A stretch of 64,000 nt of DNA from Glandiceps talaboti (GCF_964340395.1 NC_135557.1:969646-1033645); one strand, 5' to 3'; shown: positions 1 to 9,700, counted from the first letter of the stretch. Numbers and translations are program-made. The notes: generated by a model from the sequence alone, not told the origin.

Positions 1-400
1 AAGCGTCCTGATTGGTTTATTTGATGTCGTGTCCTACCCCTCTGTATTACAAGTTTAAGCAAGGAATACGTTTGAGCTCGAGCTTGCCAAGCAGTGGAGC
101 GCGTCATGCGTCAGCTGTCGCGAGCGCACTAAGCGTCGATTTTGTACTATGTCTATCCATATACTTTCTTTTTTCTTTATTCTTTTTTGGAGTCTTCTAT
201 ATTTATATAAACTTTTTTTCTGTGATTATTACAAAAAAATGTTTCATTTTTTTTTAAAAGATCAGAAAGTGTACAAGTACATACATATGATATTTTTAAT
301 CATTCCATTTCTGGCCTTATAACGTGTATAATGAGTTTATTGAAATATAATATAAATAAAGAATGAAGTAAGTATGTAAATGTGACTCATAGATAACTTG
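1..400. other. no gene recognised
   Basis: I see no supportable coding region here. The first 150 bases are mixed in composition; the rest is AT-rich with T runs. An AATAAA lies near 354-359 but belongs to no visible gene. The capsid-like coding signal of the next feature starts only after about position 400, so either the 5' part of that gene has been lost or this is flanking host DNA. Confidence 0.4.
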
Positions 401-1104
401 GGCCTTTATTACCTGTATGACATCATTATCATTTTCGAGTTTCACCAGAATTGTTGCCTCATGCCCCTGCTTGAATATGAGACGATAAGAGACCCAAAGT
501 TAGATATATGGAAATTAAGGGTTACTACAACAGTGGTAAAAGTTTTCTCTACGAACATATCCAGCATTTCAGAACAATTAACTTCTCTGGTACAGATACA
601 ATTATTAACGAAACCATTAATATACCACCTAGAAGCTTGAAAGGAATTTTCGTATTATTCAGCAAACCACAGCAACAAAAGGATTTAGACTCTGAACTAT
701 TCTTTAATCCTAGTATTAATTCTGTTGCAATAACGATAGAAGGTATCGCAAATAAAGTGTATGCACAGGGATTATCTCCTAGAAAATTTTGGGAAGAAAC
801 CAGACGTTATTTCATGGCACCTGAGTTCTGCTGCTACGCTGGTAAAGCAATTGATAAACTAGAGAAGGTAACCGAGGCCACTTTTTTGTTAGATAAGTAC
901 TGTTTGTTTATTGATTTAAGAAGTTTTAAGGATAATACGTTTCATGGTAGTGGTCTAAAGGTCATGAATACAAAAGATGGGGTTCAACTGGAAATTAAAT
1001 GAGATAATACAGACCCACAAGAAAAAATAACTGCAAATATTTTCATCATAAGTGATGCCAAGCTTAATATTGAAGGATCTAAATTAAAATCTATTATATA
1101 TTAA
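401..1104 (+). pseudogene. major-capsid-like protein (C-terminal part), broken
   Basis: The coding signal begins in one frame near 425, moves to a second frame near 510-530, and then runs open to an in-frame TGA at 1000-1002. The same frame continues for 33 more sense codons to TAA at 1102-1104. Visible short motifs include FLYEHIQHF, NIPPRSLKG, VYAQG and HGSG near the end. I associate this pattern with a widespread metazoan family often labelled F54H12.2-like and linked to Polinton-type elements; the likely role is a jelly-roll capsid protein. This is recognition by eye and unchecked. The N-terminal half is missing. With at least one frameshift and one nonsense change it cannot encode a full product. 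It lies directly upstream of the ATPase, as in other Bamfordvirae-type blocks. Confidence 0.5.
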
Positions 1105-1139
1105 TACTCAAATATATTTCGTGATACTCAAATTAATAA

Positions 1140-1739
1140 TATGATCTGGCTTGAACCCCTTTCAATATGCTTATCAGTGCTCTGACATGTTCGGGTAAAA
1201 CAGAGTTCGTTATGCAACTGTTACAGACGCATTACAAGAATGTCTTCAATTACATAATCATAATCTGCCCGACGTTCATAAACAATAAAGCTTACGATAA
1301 AAAAATTATTTATAAAGACTCGGATATTATCATAATAATTCCCAACATAGAAAAAATAAATGAAAGTATTGAACTCGCGTATGAGTGTTATAAAAATACA
1401 AAAAGTCTAATCATACTAGATGATTGTGCTTTCACGAGAGATGTCAAATCTTGTGTCAATATTTTAACAAAGTTGGCATTTTCAGCTCGTCATGATAATA
1501 TTCGCGTATGGGTACTTACACAGCAATATACGAGTATCGCTAAGACATTTCGAGAAAATATTGGCATGCTTGTTCTCTATTACACACCAAGTAAAAATGA
1601 TGTTAAAGAGATAATTGAAAACTACGGGATGGAATTAAATAAAATAGAAATTAGTGAATTTATCAAACAATTAAAATATACTCCTTATAGCAAATTAGTG
1701 TTTCGATTAAGACAACCTTATAGTATAGATCTGGTATAA
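1140..1739 (+). pseudogene. A32/FtsK-like genome-packaging ATPase, N-terminus disrupted
   Basis: The open part is 190 codons from the ATG at 1167 to the stop at 1737-1739. Residues 5-12 (ALTCSGKT) form a P-loop whose first Gly is replaced by Ala. Residues 81-86 (LIILDD) are a Walker B strand with its acidic pair. A TQQY segment follows where A32-type ATPases carry their sensor polar residue. The role in the family is to pump genomic DNA into the capsid. A few residues that look like the true N-terminus lie in another frame just upstream (about 1145-1166), so the ATG at 1167 is probably internal and the gene carries a small frameshift. The downstream body is otherwise intact for its family size. 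Its position next to the capsid-like gene supports the call. Confidence 0.6.
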
Positions 1740-1800
1740 TGTTAATCAATGATATTTTATAGCTATTTATTGCGTTAGTTATCATCTACTATTTCTATAA

Positions 1801-1831
1801 AATAAAATATATTTTTATATTATATAACAAA
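1801..1831 (+). promoter_or_regulatory. A/T promoter-like leader, repeated before each small gene
   Basis: A TATATTATATA-type stretch ends in AAA directly before the ATG at 1832. Equivalent stretches precede the ATGs at 2445 (2418-2444), 2917 (2881-2916), 3189 (3155-3188) and 3622 (3595-3621). Such recurring leaders suggest each small gene had its own TATA-driven promoter and a very short leader, as in compact DNA viruses. The function is inferred; only the repeated composition and spacing are seen. Confidence 0.4.
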
Positions 1832-2401
1832 ATGGAACAGACGTTGACAGAAATTTTACAACCAGTTGAATCAACACCAGAACAGGTGTCTCCAATAGTT
1901 AAGTACAGAGAAAGATTACTATGTATCATTGCAGCAGAACAATCAAAAGCTTTCTTAGGAAAAAATTTTACTCTCGAATATATTGAAAAAGCAAACGATA
2001 AAGAAATTGAAAAGTATTATAAAATATATGAAAGCACTTAAAGTTCTCTCGTAAGTGACAATATTGTAAATGGAGTTTTATTTGGGTTTAGTAAATTAGT
2101 AGGACTTGTGCTTCCAGTAGATGATGTGAATAAATTAAGTGATGACTTGAAAAACAATTTTCTTGATACGAATCAATTCAAACAACTTACTGGAAAGTTA
2201 GCATACAGTTATGGTCCTCTTTTAGCATCGACAAGTGGTGGTCTTACTATTCTAAATAACATTAACTTTACAATACATACTTGTCCTAAGCAAAATGACT
2301 TAAATGAACTTGTTCAAGAACTTGTTCAAGAACTTGATCAAGATCTTGAAAACAACTTGAAACTTGACTTAGTTGAAAAGAGTTTCAAAAAATTAAAGTA
2401 A
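1832..2401 (+). pseudogene. virus-like block protein 3, split by one in-frame stop
   Basis: The ATG at 1832 opens 69 codons to TAA at 2039-2041. The same frame then continues without another stop to TAA at 2399-2401, so this is one gene of about 189 codons with a single nonsense change. The first part contains YRERLLCIIAAEQSKAFLG and is mostly helical. The second part has a hydrophobic GPLLASTSGGLTILN segment and an acidic, glutamine-rich repeat near the C-terminus (VQELVQELDQDLEN). I connect it with a conserved but uncharacterised companion of the capsid/ATPase pair in animal virus-like elements. No enzymatic motif is visible and the molecular role is unknown. Confidence 0.5.
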
Positions 2402-2444
2402 AAACATTAAAAATATTTTGTATTATATATATATCAGTGTAAAA

Positions 2445-2879
2445 ATGAGTGATACAGAACAGACTCAAGCAGAGACTGTGACTATAAAAAGTAAAACTAA
2501 AAGTCCAGGTAGAGTTGCATGGGGTAAAAAATTAGCAGTAATATCAGCTAAAACAAAAAAACAAAAAAAATTAAAATCAACGGAGTTAAAAGTACCAATA
2601 GAGACAAAGGAGTCGATAGAGTCAATGGAGCCAATAAAGGTGACTGAGTTTTCCCCACAGTCGGACAATAAAAGCTCGCAATTTAATTATACTATGATTT
2701 TATTAACTCTTGGTTCACTAGTAATTGGGGTAGCTGGTTTTTATTATAAAAGAGAGTGCATCAGCTTTTATGCACAGTTTTTACAATCAGGCATAAATGA
2801 TAAAGAAACTAAGTCTAAACAATTAGCGACACCACGACCAGATAATGATAAAAATAATGCGCTGTTTGAAATGGAATAA
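2445..2879 (+). CDS. basic N-terminus, single-span membrane protein (uncharacterised)
   Basis: This 144-codon ORF is intact, from the ATG at 2445 (preceded by GTAAAA) to TAA at 2877-2879. The N-terminal 45 residues are rich in Lys, Ser and Thr and include SPGRVAWGKKLA. A middle acidic/Ser stretch follows, then a transmembrane segment at about residues 81-101, then a short tail of about 40 residues. It looks like a type II-like virion or membrane protein of the same block. It is the only member that still reads through unbroken. Function is unknown; the combination of a basic tail and a membrane anchor would suit a virion-associated protein, but that is inference. Confidence 0.55.
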   Translation: MSDTEQTQAETVTIKSKTKSPGRVAWGKKLAVISAKTKKQKKLKSTELKVPIETKESIESMEPIKVTEFSPQSDNKSSQFNYTMILLTLGSLVIGVAGFYYKRECISFYAQFLQSGINDKETKSKQLATPRPDNDKNNALFEME

Positions 2880-2916
2880 TTATTTTTTTATATTATATAT
2901 ATTATATATACACACA

Positions 2917-3144
2917 ATGACAGACTATACTAAGCTGATCGTGAATGGTCTTTATGATGGTGCAGTTATATCTGCTTTAACAATAGCTAATAGTTTAATA
3001 CTTGATAAAACTATGAAGATGTCCTAAAACAATGTTTCATTTAAAAAGTTTGGTTATCTTGCAATAGCTGTGAGTGGAGCAGTATTGGAGAAAGATATGT
3101 TAGAACAAAGAAATATGTTACCAGTTGATCCTTATAAAGGATAA
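2917..3144 (+). pseudogene. small hydrophobic virus-like protein, one in-frame stop
   Basis: The ATG at 2917 opens 36 codons to TAA at 3025-3027. The same frame resumes for 38 codons to TAA at 3142-3144, giving a 75-codon gene with one nonsense codon. Both halves carry a hydrophobic segment (GAVISALTIANSLIL; FGYLAIAVSGAVL), so the intact product would be a small two-span membrane protein. A 37-bp A/T leader precedes it. Role unknown; small two-span proteins are common in the accessory set of polinton-type elements. Confidence 0.45.
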
Positions 3145-3188
3145 TTAAAAAGAATAATTTATATATATCTAAATATATACTATACATA

Positions 3189-3606
3189 ATGGGTGCGGCA
3201 ATTGCGATGATGGTTGGTGGAGCAGTTTTAAATGCAACTGCCTTTGTCGGAGCTGGTTATTAGGTAAGACACTTTCAGGTGACTCAAAACAAGAACATAA
3301 AAAAGAATTAAAGAGACATGATTTAGCTTTGGAAAAATTCAACAAAGATCGTGAGGTATGGTTGGAAAAGTAATGGATTTTATAGCGAAGCAAAAAAATT
3401 TAGATGTCCATGCGAGACAAAATCTGGTTATGACTGATGAAAATTTAAATTTATATCAAGAATATCATCCTCAGACTGAACGTCTCAAGAATGAACCTCA
3501 GTTCGGTGATTATTATCAACCTTCTGATAATATAAAGTTATATCAATATCTTTATTTAGCTGGTGGTGGCATATTATTAGTTTATTTAACAAAAAAATAT
3601 ATATAA
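3189..3606 (+). pseudogene. virus-like block protein with terminal hydrophobic segments, frameshifted
   Basis: The coding signal is spread over three frames. The ATG at 3189 leads a Gly/Ala-rich hydrophobic segment (GAAIAMMVGGAVLNATAF) that stops at 3261-3263. A highly charged Lys/Glu stretch (about 3260-3370) lies in a second frame. A final frame from about 3373 to the stop at 3604-3606 ends in a membrane-like segment (LYLAGGGILLVYL). Together they describe one protein of about 135 residues with hydrophobic ends and a charged coiled middle, broken by two frame changes. It sits 44 bp after the previous stop and 15 bp before the next ATG. Function unknown; placed in the virion-protein group by context. 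Confidence 0.45.
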
Positions 3607-3621
3607 ATATAAAAATATAAA

Positions 3622-4003
3622 ATGGAAGTATGTAAATTATGTAAACAGAAAGATGCATCCCGCTATTGTACAAACAATTGTAGTACATTCTTTGGAAAAT
3701 CTCATTACTCATATTGTTGTGATTCAATGTATGATACAGTATTATACATTGTAATATATGTAGACGATTTAATATACCTCGTGATGATATTTGTAAAAAC
3801 ATTTGTGGTAACATCTATGGAAGGTTCAACTGCTTTGACTTCTGTACTATTAGTAAATCACTAAATAATAGCTTTCATGACCAAGTGAAAAGTAAAAATA
3901 TTTATGATCCTAAAAATCACATAAAAAAAGTTTTTAAAAGGTATAATCTCAATTATTATCTTTTATTAACTGTTACTAGAATATTTTTCATCACTCAATG
4001 AAG
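3622..4003 (+). pseudogene. Cys-rich small protein, frameshifted
   Basis: The ATG at 3622 opens a Cys-rich start (CKLCKQKDASRYC, then Cys-Cys near residue 36), which suggests a metal-binding knuckle. The signal then passes to another frame near 3770, where further Cys residues occur (DICKNICG and FCTI) followed by a basic stretch, ending at TGA near 3999-4001. A related basic, Trp-rich piece at 5306-5490 probably belonged to the same gene before the pogo-like insertion. Family function is unknown. Zinc binding is inferred only from Cys spacing. Confidence 0.4.
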
Positions 4004-4059
4004 TTCATACAGAGCCAACACGATATCAATCACTCAACTTTAGTGTTATCATAAAAGTA

Positions 4060-5294
4060 CAGTAGACCCTCGCTAACTCGCGGGTGTCCGGGTCCATCAA
4101 GAAACCCGCGACTTAGCGAGGGCCGCGACTTAGCGAGGTGCTCATTATATATTCATAACCACACATTAACACACGTCACACGTCAGCTTTTCTTCATTCT
4201 TCAGTAATGTGCAGATGAAACTAGTACAGTACATGTTTTATGAGTGCAAGTTCATTGGCGATATTCATAAAAAAAAATAAGATACGCACGAAATCAAAGT
4301 TTCAATATTCAGTAAATCCAGGGTAAATCTTTTCAGTTCACGAACATGACGGTATGTATTCGAAATTTATTGTGATGGACGCATGGACGTAATATTGTAA
4401 CAGTCCTGGGTTAACAGTAAATCTTTGAGGAAGATTATCGTACAATTGTGTGACTCTCAAAGCATCAATCGCGGCAAGACTTTCTTTTTTGTTTTTTGCA
4501 CGGTCGACAAACTAACAGTACAACGTACAAGCTCACGCCTGGCGGGGCCAAGAAATGCTGTTGAATTTCCGGGTTGCAGTTTTGACTTTTATATCATCGA
4601 ATAACGGGATTTGTTTTAAATATTCTAAAACAACAACTAATTTTTTATGTTTCTCAGTACAGTAACATTCCTAAATGATGAGGTTGAGTTGAGAAATCGC
4701 AAGGTTCGGCAACACGTGGCGTGATGCATGATGTCGGTAGATATATAAACATAAAGACGCAAGTGATGAACGAATTCAGTTGATCGTAGACCGAAATTTC
4801 GTTATATAAATGACGTTTTCCTCAAAATTTTGAAGAAACAAAACGTTTTTAGGTGACTTCTAAATCAATCAAATCAAACGATATATTATTGCGAGACAAG
4901 CTTTAGTTATTAATTTGTTTTTGTGGACGATGTTCGAATTCGACTGACGAATCCTGCGACTCGAATCTAACACGATCAATGCACCGTTCACCAGCCAGAC
5001 GAAAATGGTCGACGTGTTTGTTGACTAGCCGAGAAGTGCATAAGGAACTTGTGAATGTGGAGCAGTCCGAATAAATAGAAGGCGATTGCTAACATCAAAG
5101 TCAAACCGCGACACCTCTTCATCGAAACACCAACGAGTTTGAAATTGGCAGGCGTGCCATTTGTTTAAAAAAAATACACAAAGAGGAGTTCCGAAAACAA
5201 TAGGAAAACTAAAGAAAAAATGGGATCCAAGGTGACACCCGCGACTTGGCCGAATCCGCGACTTACCGAGGCGCGAGTTAGCGAGGGCCCACTG
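4060..5294. mobile_element. pogo/Tigger-type nonautonomous DNA transposon
   Basis: The ends form a 23-bp terminal inverted repeat with two mismatches: CAGTAGACCCTCGCTAACTC at the left, and the inverse of CAGTGGGCCCTCGCTAACTC at the right. A TA dinucleotide flanks both sides (4058-4059 and 5295-5296), as expected for Tc1/mariner/pogo. The subterminal DNA repeats the motif GCGACTTAGCGAGG. Of the 1235 bp inside, nothing reads as a transposase, so it would need one supplied in trans. It split the last gene of the virus-like block and is therefore younger than that integration. Confidence 0.85.
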
Positions 5295-5305
5295 TAATTC
5301 TATTA

Positions 5306-5490
5306 TACTTAAAAAAGTACAAGGAAGCAGCTAAAATACCAGAGTTGAAAACAAAGGCAGTTTCACAAAACCAAATCCATAAATGGTTTTGGAATAAATG
5401 GAATGCAAAATATCCAGAGATAAGATTTAGTTGGTGGCGTTTACGTTGGCGTCAAATATCTTTAAAAATTAAAAAAAAACACATTTAAAA
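5306..5490 (+). pseudogene. basic Trp-rich C-terminal fragment of the split virus-like gene
   Basis: About 57 sense codons run to TAA near 5488-5490 with no ATG at the start. The peptide is basic and Trp-rich (KWFWNKWNAKYPEI; FSWWRLRWRQ). It lies immediately after the right end of the pogo-like insertion in the same orientation as the genes on its left, so it is best read as the severed 3' part of the Cys-rich gene at 3622. An alternative is an independent last gene of the block that lost its start. Confidence 0.4.
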
Positions 5491-5740
5491 AATAATTAAC
5501 ATTATTTAAATCATTATAAAAAAAAGCAAAACCGCTGCTCTGCCATATAAACCTGCCTTTTTTTTCTCTCTGTTTTTGATGTCTTCAATCTCATACTGAC
5601 TGTACAGGTCATAGAGGTGAAGGACGATGAGTCATTCACAGCTGAGCCGATTGTTATGTAAATGTATTGACCTTTGAACCCTTCCGCACAATTTGAACAA
5701 TGGCCGGGAGTCGGTCGTTGCACTGTCGTTTCAGATACCC
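5491..5740. other. spacer between virus-like block and piggyBac
   Basis: The first 30 bases are A-rich. On the minus strand, about 5540-5640 reads as LYDLYSQYEIEDIKNREKKK, which looks protein-like. It has an upstream stop and no convincing splice sites, so it is not called as a gene. Confidence 0.3.
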
Positions 5741-6070
5741 TTAACCTTTTACTTCCTGTATAGGTGGCCCTATACAGGACCCCCTAGGGCCTGAATAAAT
5801 TTTAGAGACTTACTTGTCAAGACATTATAACTTCCATATGCTTAGGACTTTGTTTCTATGACAACTGACCCAACTTAAATGTGGTTTATGTAAAGTTAAC
5901 ATGTTACAGTGTATCAAAGTGTATTGTTATGCAAATTAGCACATTGTTATGCAAATGATATTATTGATTATTCTTCTTACTCACTGCTTTTTTAAAATAA
6001 AAATCCAAAACTATGAATAAAGTTTATTTTACTCACCCCTACTCTGTTTTTTCCCTGCAATTACCCTACT

Positions 6071-7893
6071 CTACAGTTTCCTCCTTTTCCTAGCTAAATC
6101 TCTACCTGCACACTCCGGATCATTGTACTGGTAATCAGTCATATAATGATATCGTTGGAAACAGGGTACTGGGCACATCCTAACTTTACATGATCCACAA
6201 ATGTACTTAGTATCTTTCCTGTGCATATGTATCTGACATTTTGATTTAGTTTCTGTTAAGGCTGGTGCATGCTGCAAATTTCTGTCGAATCTAATGTCAT
6301 CACTTTGGGTTGTGGGTTTTCTCCCTGGCTTTTTCACATACGAACGACCTGCAATCAGTTCCTCAATCAGCTTACCACGAAACTTACGTTGAGTACATCT
6401 TTCTTGTGGGTTTGCTTTCTTGTAAAGAAGGAATGCATTCACTACACATACTTCAAGTAGATACCAGAATATTTGTAAGTACCAGGTAAGTCCGTTCATG
6501 TGACGCTTATAAGTTGAAAGGCGCTGGTCGGCCAAATCAACCCCCCCCCCCCCATGTACTTATTGTATCTTTCTACAACTAGTGGTCGATCTACTTGCTG
6601 CTGCTCCCATCTACCATTGACCTTAACTGCCCTTAGTACAGTATCACTCTCTGCAGTGACTGGTAATGTGGTAAGGGCATTCACTATTCTAGAGTCCTTC
6701 CAAGCAATAGCTTTCTGTCTTCCCTTCTGCCAACAAATAAATTGCCCACATGCAAGATTTTTTACCACTGGACTTTTCGGTTTCATTTCAACTGGCAGGC
6801 CCTTCCTGTTTGGTCTAACTGTCCCACAAGCTAAAATCTTCTTATCCTTCAATTTATTGAATAAGACAGGGGATGTGTAGTAGTTGTCACAATATAATTC
6901 ATAACCTTTATTATGAAATGGAGTAGTTAGTGTCAAGACTACATTATCAGTTACTGACATTTCAGGAGGCACTTGTACTTGTGATTCACGACCTTGATAC
7001 ACCTTCAAATTCAGGACATAGCCAGAGGTAGATTCAGCCAGGTTGAACACCTTGATCCCCCATTTATTGGGTTTGTTCTTTATATACTGTTTAATTCCTA
7101 ACCTTCCTTTAAACTTGATCATGGTCTCATCTAAAGCTAGTTGTCTCTCGGGAGTATACACTTCTCTAAACTTTCTGACAACGACATCAATTACAGGTTT
7201 TATTTTCTGAAGTTTGTCAAAGTTAGGGTCATTTCGATCAGTGGGTAGGGCTTCATTGTCAACAAAATGTAGATATCTTAAGATTTGACAGTACATGTCA
7301 CGAGGCATATGTTTTCCAAAAGCAGGGGTCTGCGTTAGCCAATATTCAGACCAATACTCCTTGAACGACCCCTTCTTGTCAACTAATCCCATCGCTAAAG
7401 TTAGACCTAAAAACACTTCAAGATGATCGACGGATATACCTTCCCACGCAGACTTCCAGTTGTTTGGATCACGACGACATTGATCAGCGTAGCTGTTAGT
7501 TTCAGTTACTATTTTGGTCATAAGTTCCGGAGTGAAAGAACAATCAAAAACATCTTTTGCTGATTTATCATTGAAATCAAAATTTATTCCTGAATTTTCG
7601 TTAAATTCAAAGTCATCAACGTCAGTTATGTCGCGCGACCACTCGATCGAGTCGTCGTCACTACTACTATCACTACTACTACTACTACTACTACTGGAGT
7701 CGCTGTCATCGAGTGACATATCTAATTCTGCCTCGTCATCTGAGTAACGTCGAACTAACCTGGCTAATGGTATGTCGTCCTCTATGTCAGACGGTGTAAA
7801 TCCCTCAAATTCTGAGTCAGAATCAGATGAAGAATCAAAAATATCAGCGATCATGTCACCCACTGACAGTTCGTTGTTTACACCGGTCGCCAT
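6071..7893 (-). pseudogene. piggyBac (PGBD4-like) transposase, frameshifted at a G tract
   Basis: The start is the ATG at 7893 (MATGVNN); an in-frame extension upstream to 7986 has no better start. Residues 20-90 are a Ser/Asp/Glu-rich N-terminus partly encoded by a GAT/AGT triplet run. The DDE_Tnp_1_7 catalytic domain follows, with the first catalytic Asp at about 254 (ALDETM) and the second at about 335 (YCDNYYTS). After YNKYMGG the frame is lost in a run of 12 G. The following frame carries DLADQ, with the third catalytic Asp, and a Cys/His-rich C-terminal domain (CGSCKVRMCPVPC) to the stop at 6071. Cut-and-paste integration at TTAA is the family activity. The first frame ends at 6496 without the third Asp, so neither piece should be active. 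The tract may be a real slippage mutation or an assembly error. Confidence 0.9.
6541..6552. repeat. 12-base C tract (G on the coding strand) in the transposase
   Basis: The plus strand has 13 C in a row, the last belonging to the CAT of the Met codon. On the coding strand this is ATG followed by 12 G. A length of 3n+1 would keep the catalytic domain in frame; 12 does not. Confidence 0.9.
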
Positions 7894-8166
7894 ATTTAGA
7901 TTTTCATTGATAAATTTTCCGTGAACTACGAATTTTGACCGTTGACCTCTTTGTCGTGTTATGATAAACAGCAATATACATATCAATGGACTTTTGGCGG
8001 CAATTTCTAGGCAATTGAATTGCTAATACCCCCCTATAACGAACAATGACATCATACGTTCGAGTCAAAGGTTGCATTGCATACATACGCCTTTAGGCGC
8101 CTGTCGGCTGCAACGGAGTCTAGGGTGAAGTACGCCCTCAGGCGCCTGCCGGCCGCAAAGGGTTAA

Positions 8167-8311
8167 CTATAAAACGACAGTGAACGACAAAGGTCATGTT
8201 TGTATATACTAAAATTTCATATAGATGAGACCATTTTTTTAAAGTTAAAATGGTTAAATAAGGGGTATGTCGTTTGGTGGTCCAGTAACCCCATTTTATA
8301 TACTACTCCAA
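8167..8311. other. short unique flank of the piggyBac element
   Basis: Unique AT-rich DNA; no gene or repeat seen. Confidence 0.5.
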
Positions 8312-8475
8312 TATGTGTGTACACTGAATACCAATTCAAATACCAATAAGTGTGTGTGTGTACACTGAATAGCAATTCAAATACCAATACGTGTGTGTGT
8401 GTACACTGAATAGCAACTCAAATACCAATATGTGTGAGTGTGTGTGTACACTGTATAGCAATTCAAATACCAATA

Positions 8476-8514
<39 letters not shown>

Positions 8515-8539
8515 ACTGTATAGCAATTCAAATACCAAT

Positions 8540-8575
<36 letters not shown>

Positions 8576-9104
8576 ACTGTATAGCAATTCAAATACCAAT
8601 AAGTGTGTGTGTGTGTGTGTGTGTATGTGTGTACACAGAATAGCAATTCGAATACCAAATGTGTGTATGTGTACACTGAATAGCGATTCAAATACCAATA
8701 TGTGTGTGTACACTGAATACCAAATTCAAATACCAATATGTGTGTGTGTACACTGAATAGCAATTCAAATACCAATAAGTGTGTACACTGAATAGCAATT
8801 CAAATACCAATATGTGTGTGTGTGTGTGTGTGTGTGTGTACACTGAATAGCAATTCAAACACCAATATGTGTGTGTGTGTGTGTGTGTGTGTACACTGAA
8901 TAGCAATTCAAATACCAATATGTGTGTACACTGAATAGCAATTCAAATACCAATATGTGTGTGTGTACACTGAATAGCAATTCAAATACCAATAAGTGTG
9001 TGTACACTGAATAGCAATTCAAATACCAATGTGTGTGTGTGTACACTGAATAGCAATTCAAATACCAATATGTGTGTGTACACTGAACAGCAATTCAAAT
9101 GCCA

Positions 9105-9138
<34 letters not shown>

Positions 9139-9290
9139 ACTTAATAGCAATTCAAATACCAATATGTGTGTACACTGAATAGCAATTCAAATACCAATAT
9201 GTGTGTGTACACTGAATAGCAATTCAAATACCAATAAGTGAGTACACTGAATAGCAATTCAAATACCAATATGTGTGTGTTTGTGTGTGT
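8312..9290. repeat. compound TG minisatellite, copy A
   Basis: A conserved core of about 29 bp (TACACTGAATAGCAATTC, then AAATACCAATA) alternates with (TG)n runs of about 4 to 17 repeats. About 25 units are present. The variable part is the dinucleotide run. The His-Thr/Tyr-Trp reading frames that cross it are repeat artefacts. Confidence 0.95.
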
Positions 9291-9484
9291 ATTTAGATTT
9301 ATTACCCAATATTTTTCTCCATTCAGACAAAGCAAATACGAGTGACTTAAGGGGGCTTTATCATTACTCGTCTAGTGACTCGTAGTGACAACCCTTACGT
9401 CATGAGTATTTTCCAGGTGAATGATGAAAATTATTGGAGAATAACATAATTATACCAGCACAAGTATTATCTCATATTGTCTCA
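9291..9484. repeat. spacer of the duplicated block, copy A
   Basis: Unique spacer beginning ATTTAGATTTATTACCC. It recurs at 11424-11616 with only a few differences (for example CTCCATT/CTCTATT). It is the best measure of how recent the 1.4-kb duplication is. No coding content. Confidence 0.85.
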
Positions 9485-9700
9485 TATTTCAAACACAGCG
9501 GAACCAGTGACTTAGACACCATTGTCGTGACATAGATGCGTGCTGCCATTTCAAACACAGCAGAACCAGTGACTTAGACACCATTGTCGTGACATAGACG
9601 CGTGCTGCCATTTCAAACACAGCAGAACCAGTGACTTAGACACCATTGTCGTGACATAGACGCGTGCTGCCATTTCAAACACAGCAGAACCAGTGACTTA
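9485..9700. repeat. 62-bp tandem repeat, copy A
   Basis: Units start CATTTCAAACACAGCAGAAC and end with GCGTGCTGC; the starts at 9547, 9609 and 9671 give an exact 62-bp period. The array is interrupted at its TTA by the MITE at 9701-10430 and resumes at 10434-10470. Confidence 0.95.

Larger units (their letters stand above)
400..5490 (+). mobile_element. decayed Polinton/PLV-like virus-derived gene block
   Basis: Seen: at least seven short, tightly spaced plus-strand genes in 5 kb, with A/T-rich spacers of 15 to 100 bp and a TATA-like stretch before most ATGs. In order they are a capsid-like protein, a P-loop packaging ATPase, a soluble protein, a basic single-membrane-span protein, a small hydrophobic protein, a charged protein with a C-terminal membrane span, and a Cys-rich protein. 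Known: a capsid gene beside an A32/FtsK-type ATPase and small membrane proteins is the core of Polintons/Mavericks, adintoviruses and polinton-like viruses. Inference: this is the morphogenesis half of such an element, long integrated and inactive. No DNA polymerase B, integrase or protease, and no terminal inverted repeats, are visible, so the element is partial or continues upstream of the window. A pogo-like element at 4060-5294 has split its right side. Confidence 0.6.
5741..8166 (-). mobile_element. piggyBac transposon flanked by TTAA
   Basis: The element runs from 5745 to 8162 between TTAA target duplications at 5741-5744 and 8163-8166. The right end, read inward, starts CCCTTTGCGGCCGGCAGGCG, a typical piggyBac terminus, with GGCGCC motifs repeated subterminally. 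The left end (CCTTTTACTTCCTGTATAGG) matches only in its first bases, so the termini are asymmetric or the left one has diverged; a small CCTGTATAGG/CCTATACAGG hairpin lies there. The transposase gene is on the minus strand and frameshifted, so this copy is not autonomous as read. Confidence 0.9.

Noticed and set aside
5514-5723. Minus-strand protein-like stretch next to piggyBac
   Set aside because: No start, an upstream stop, and no paired splice sites; kept only as a remark.
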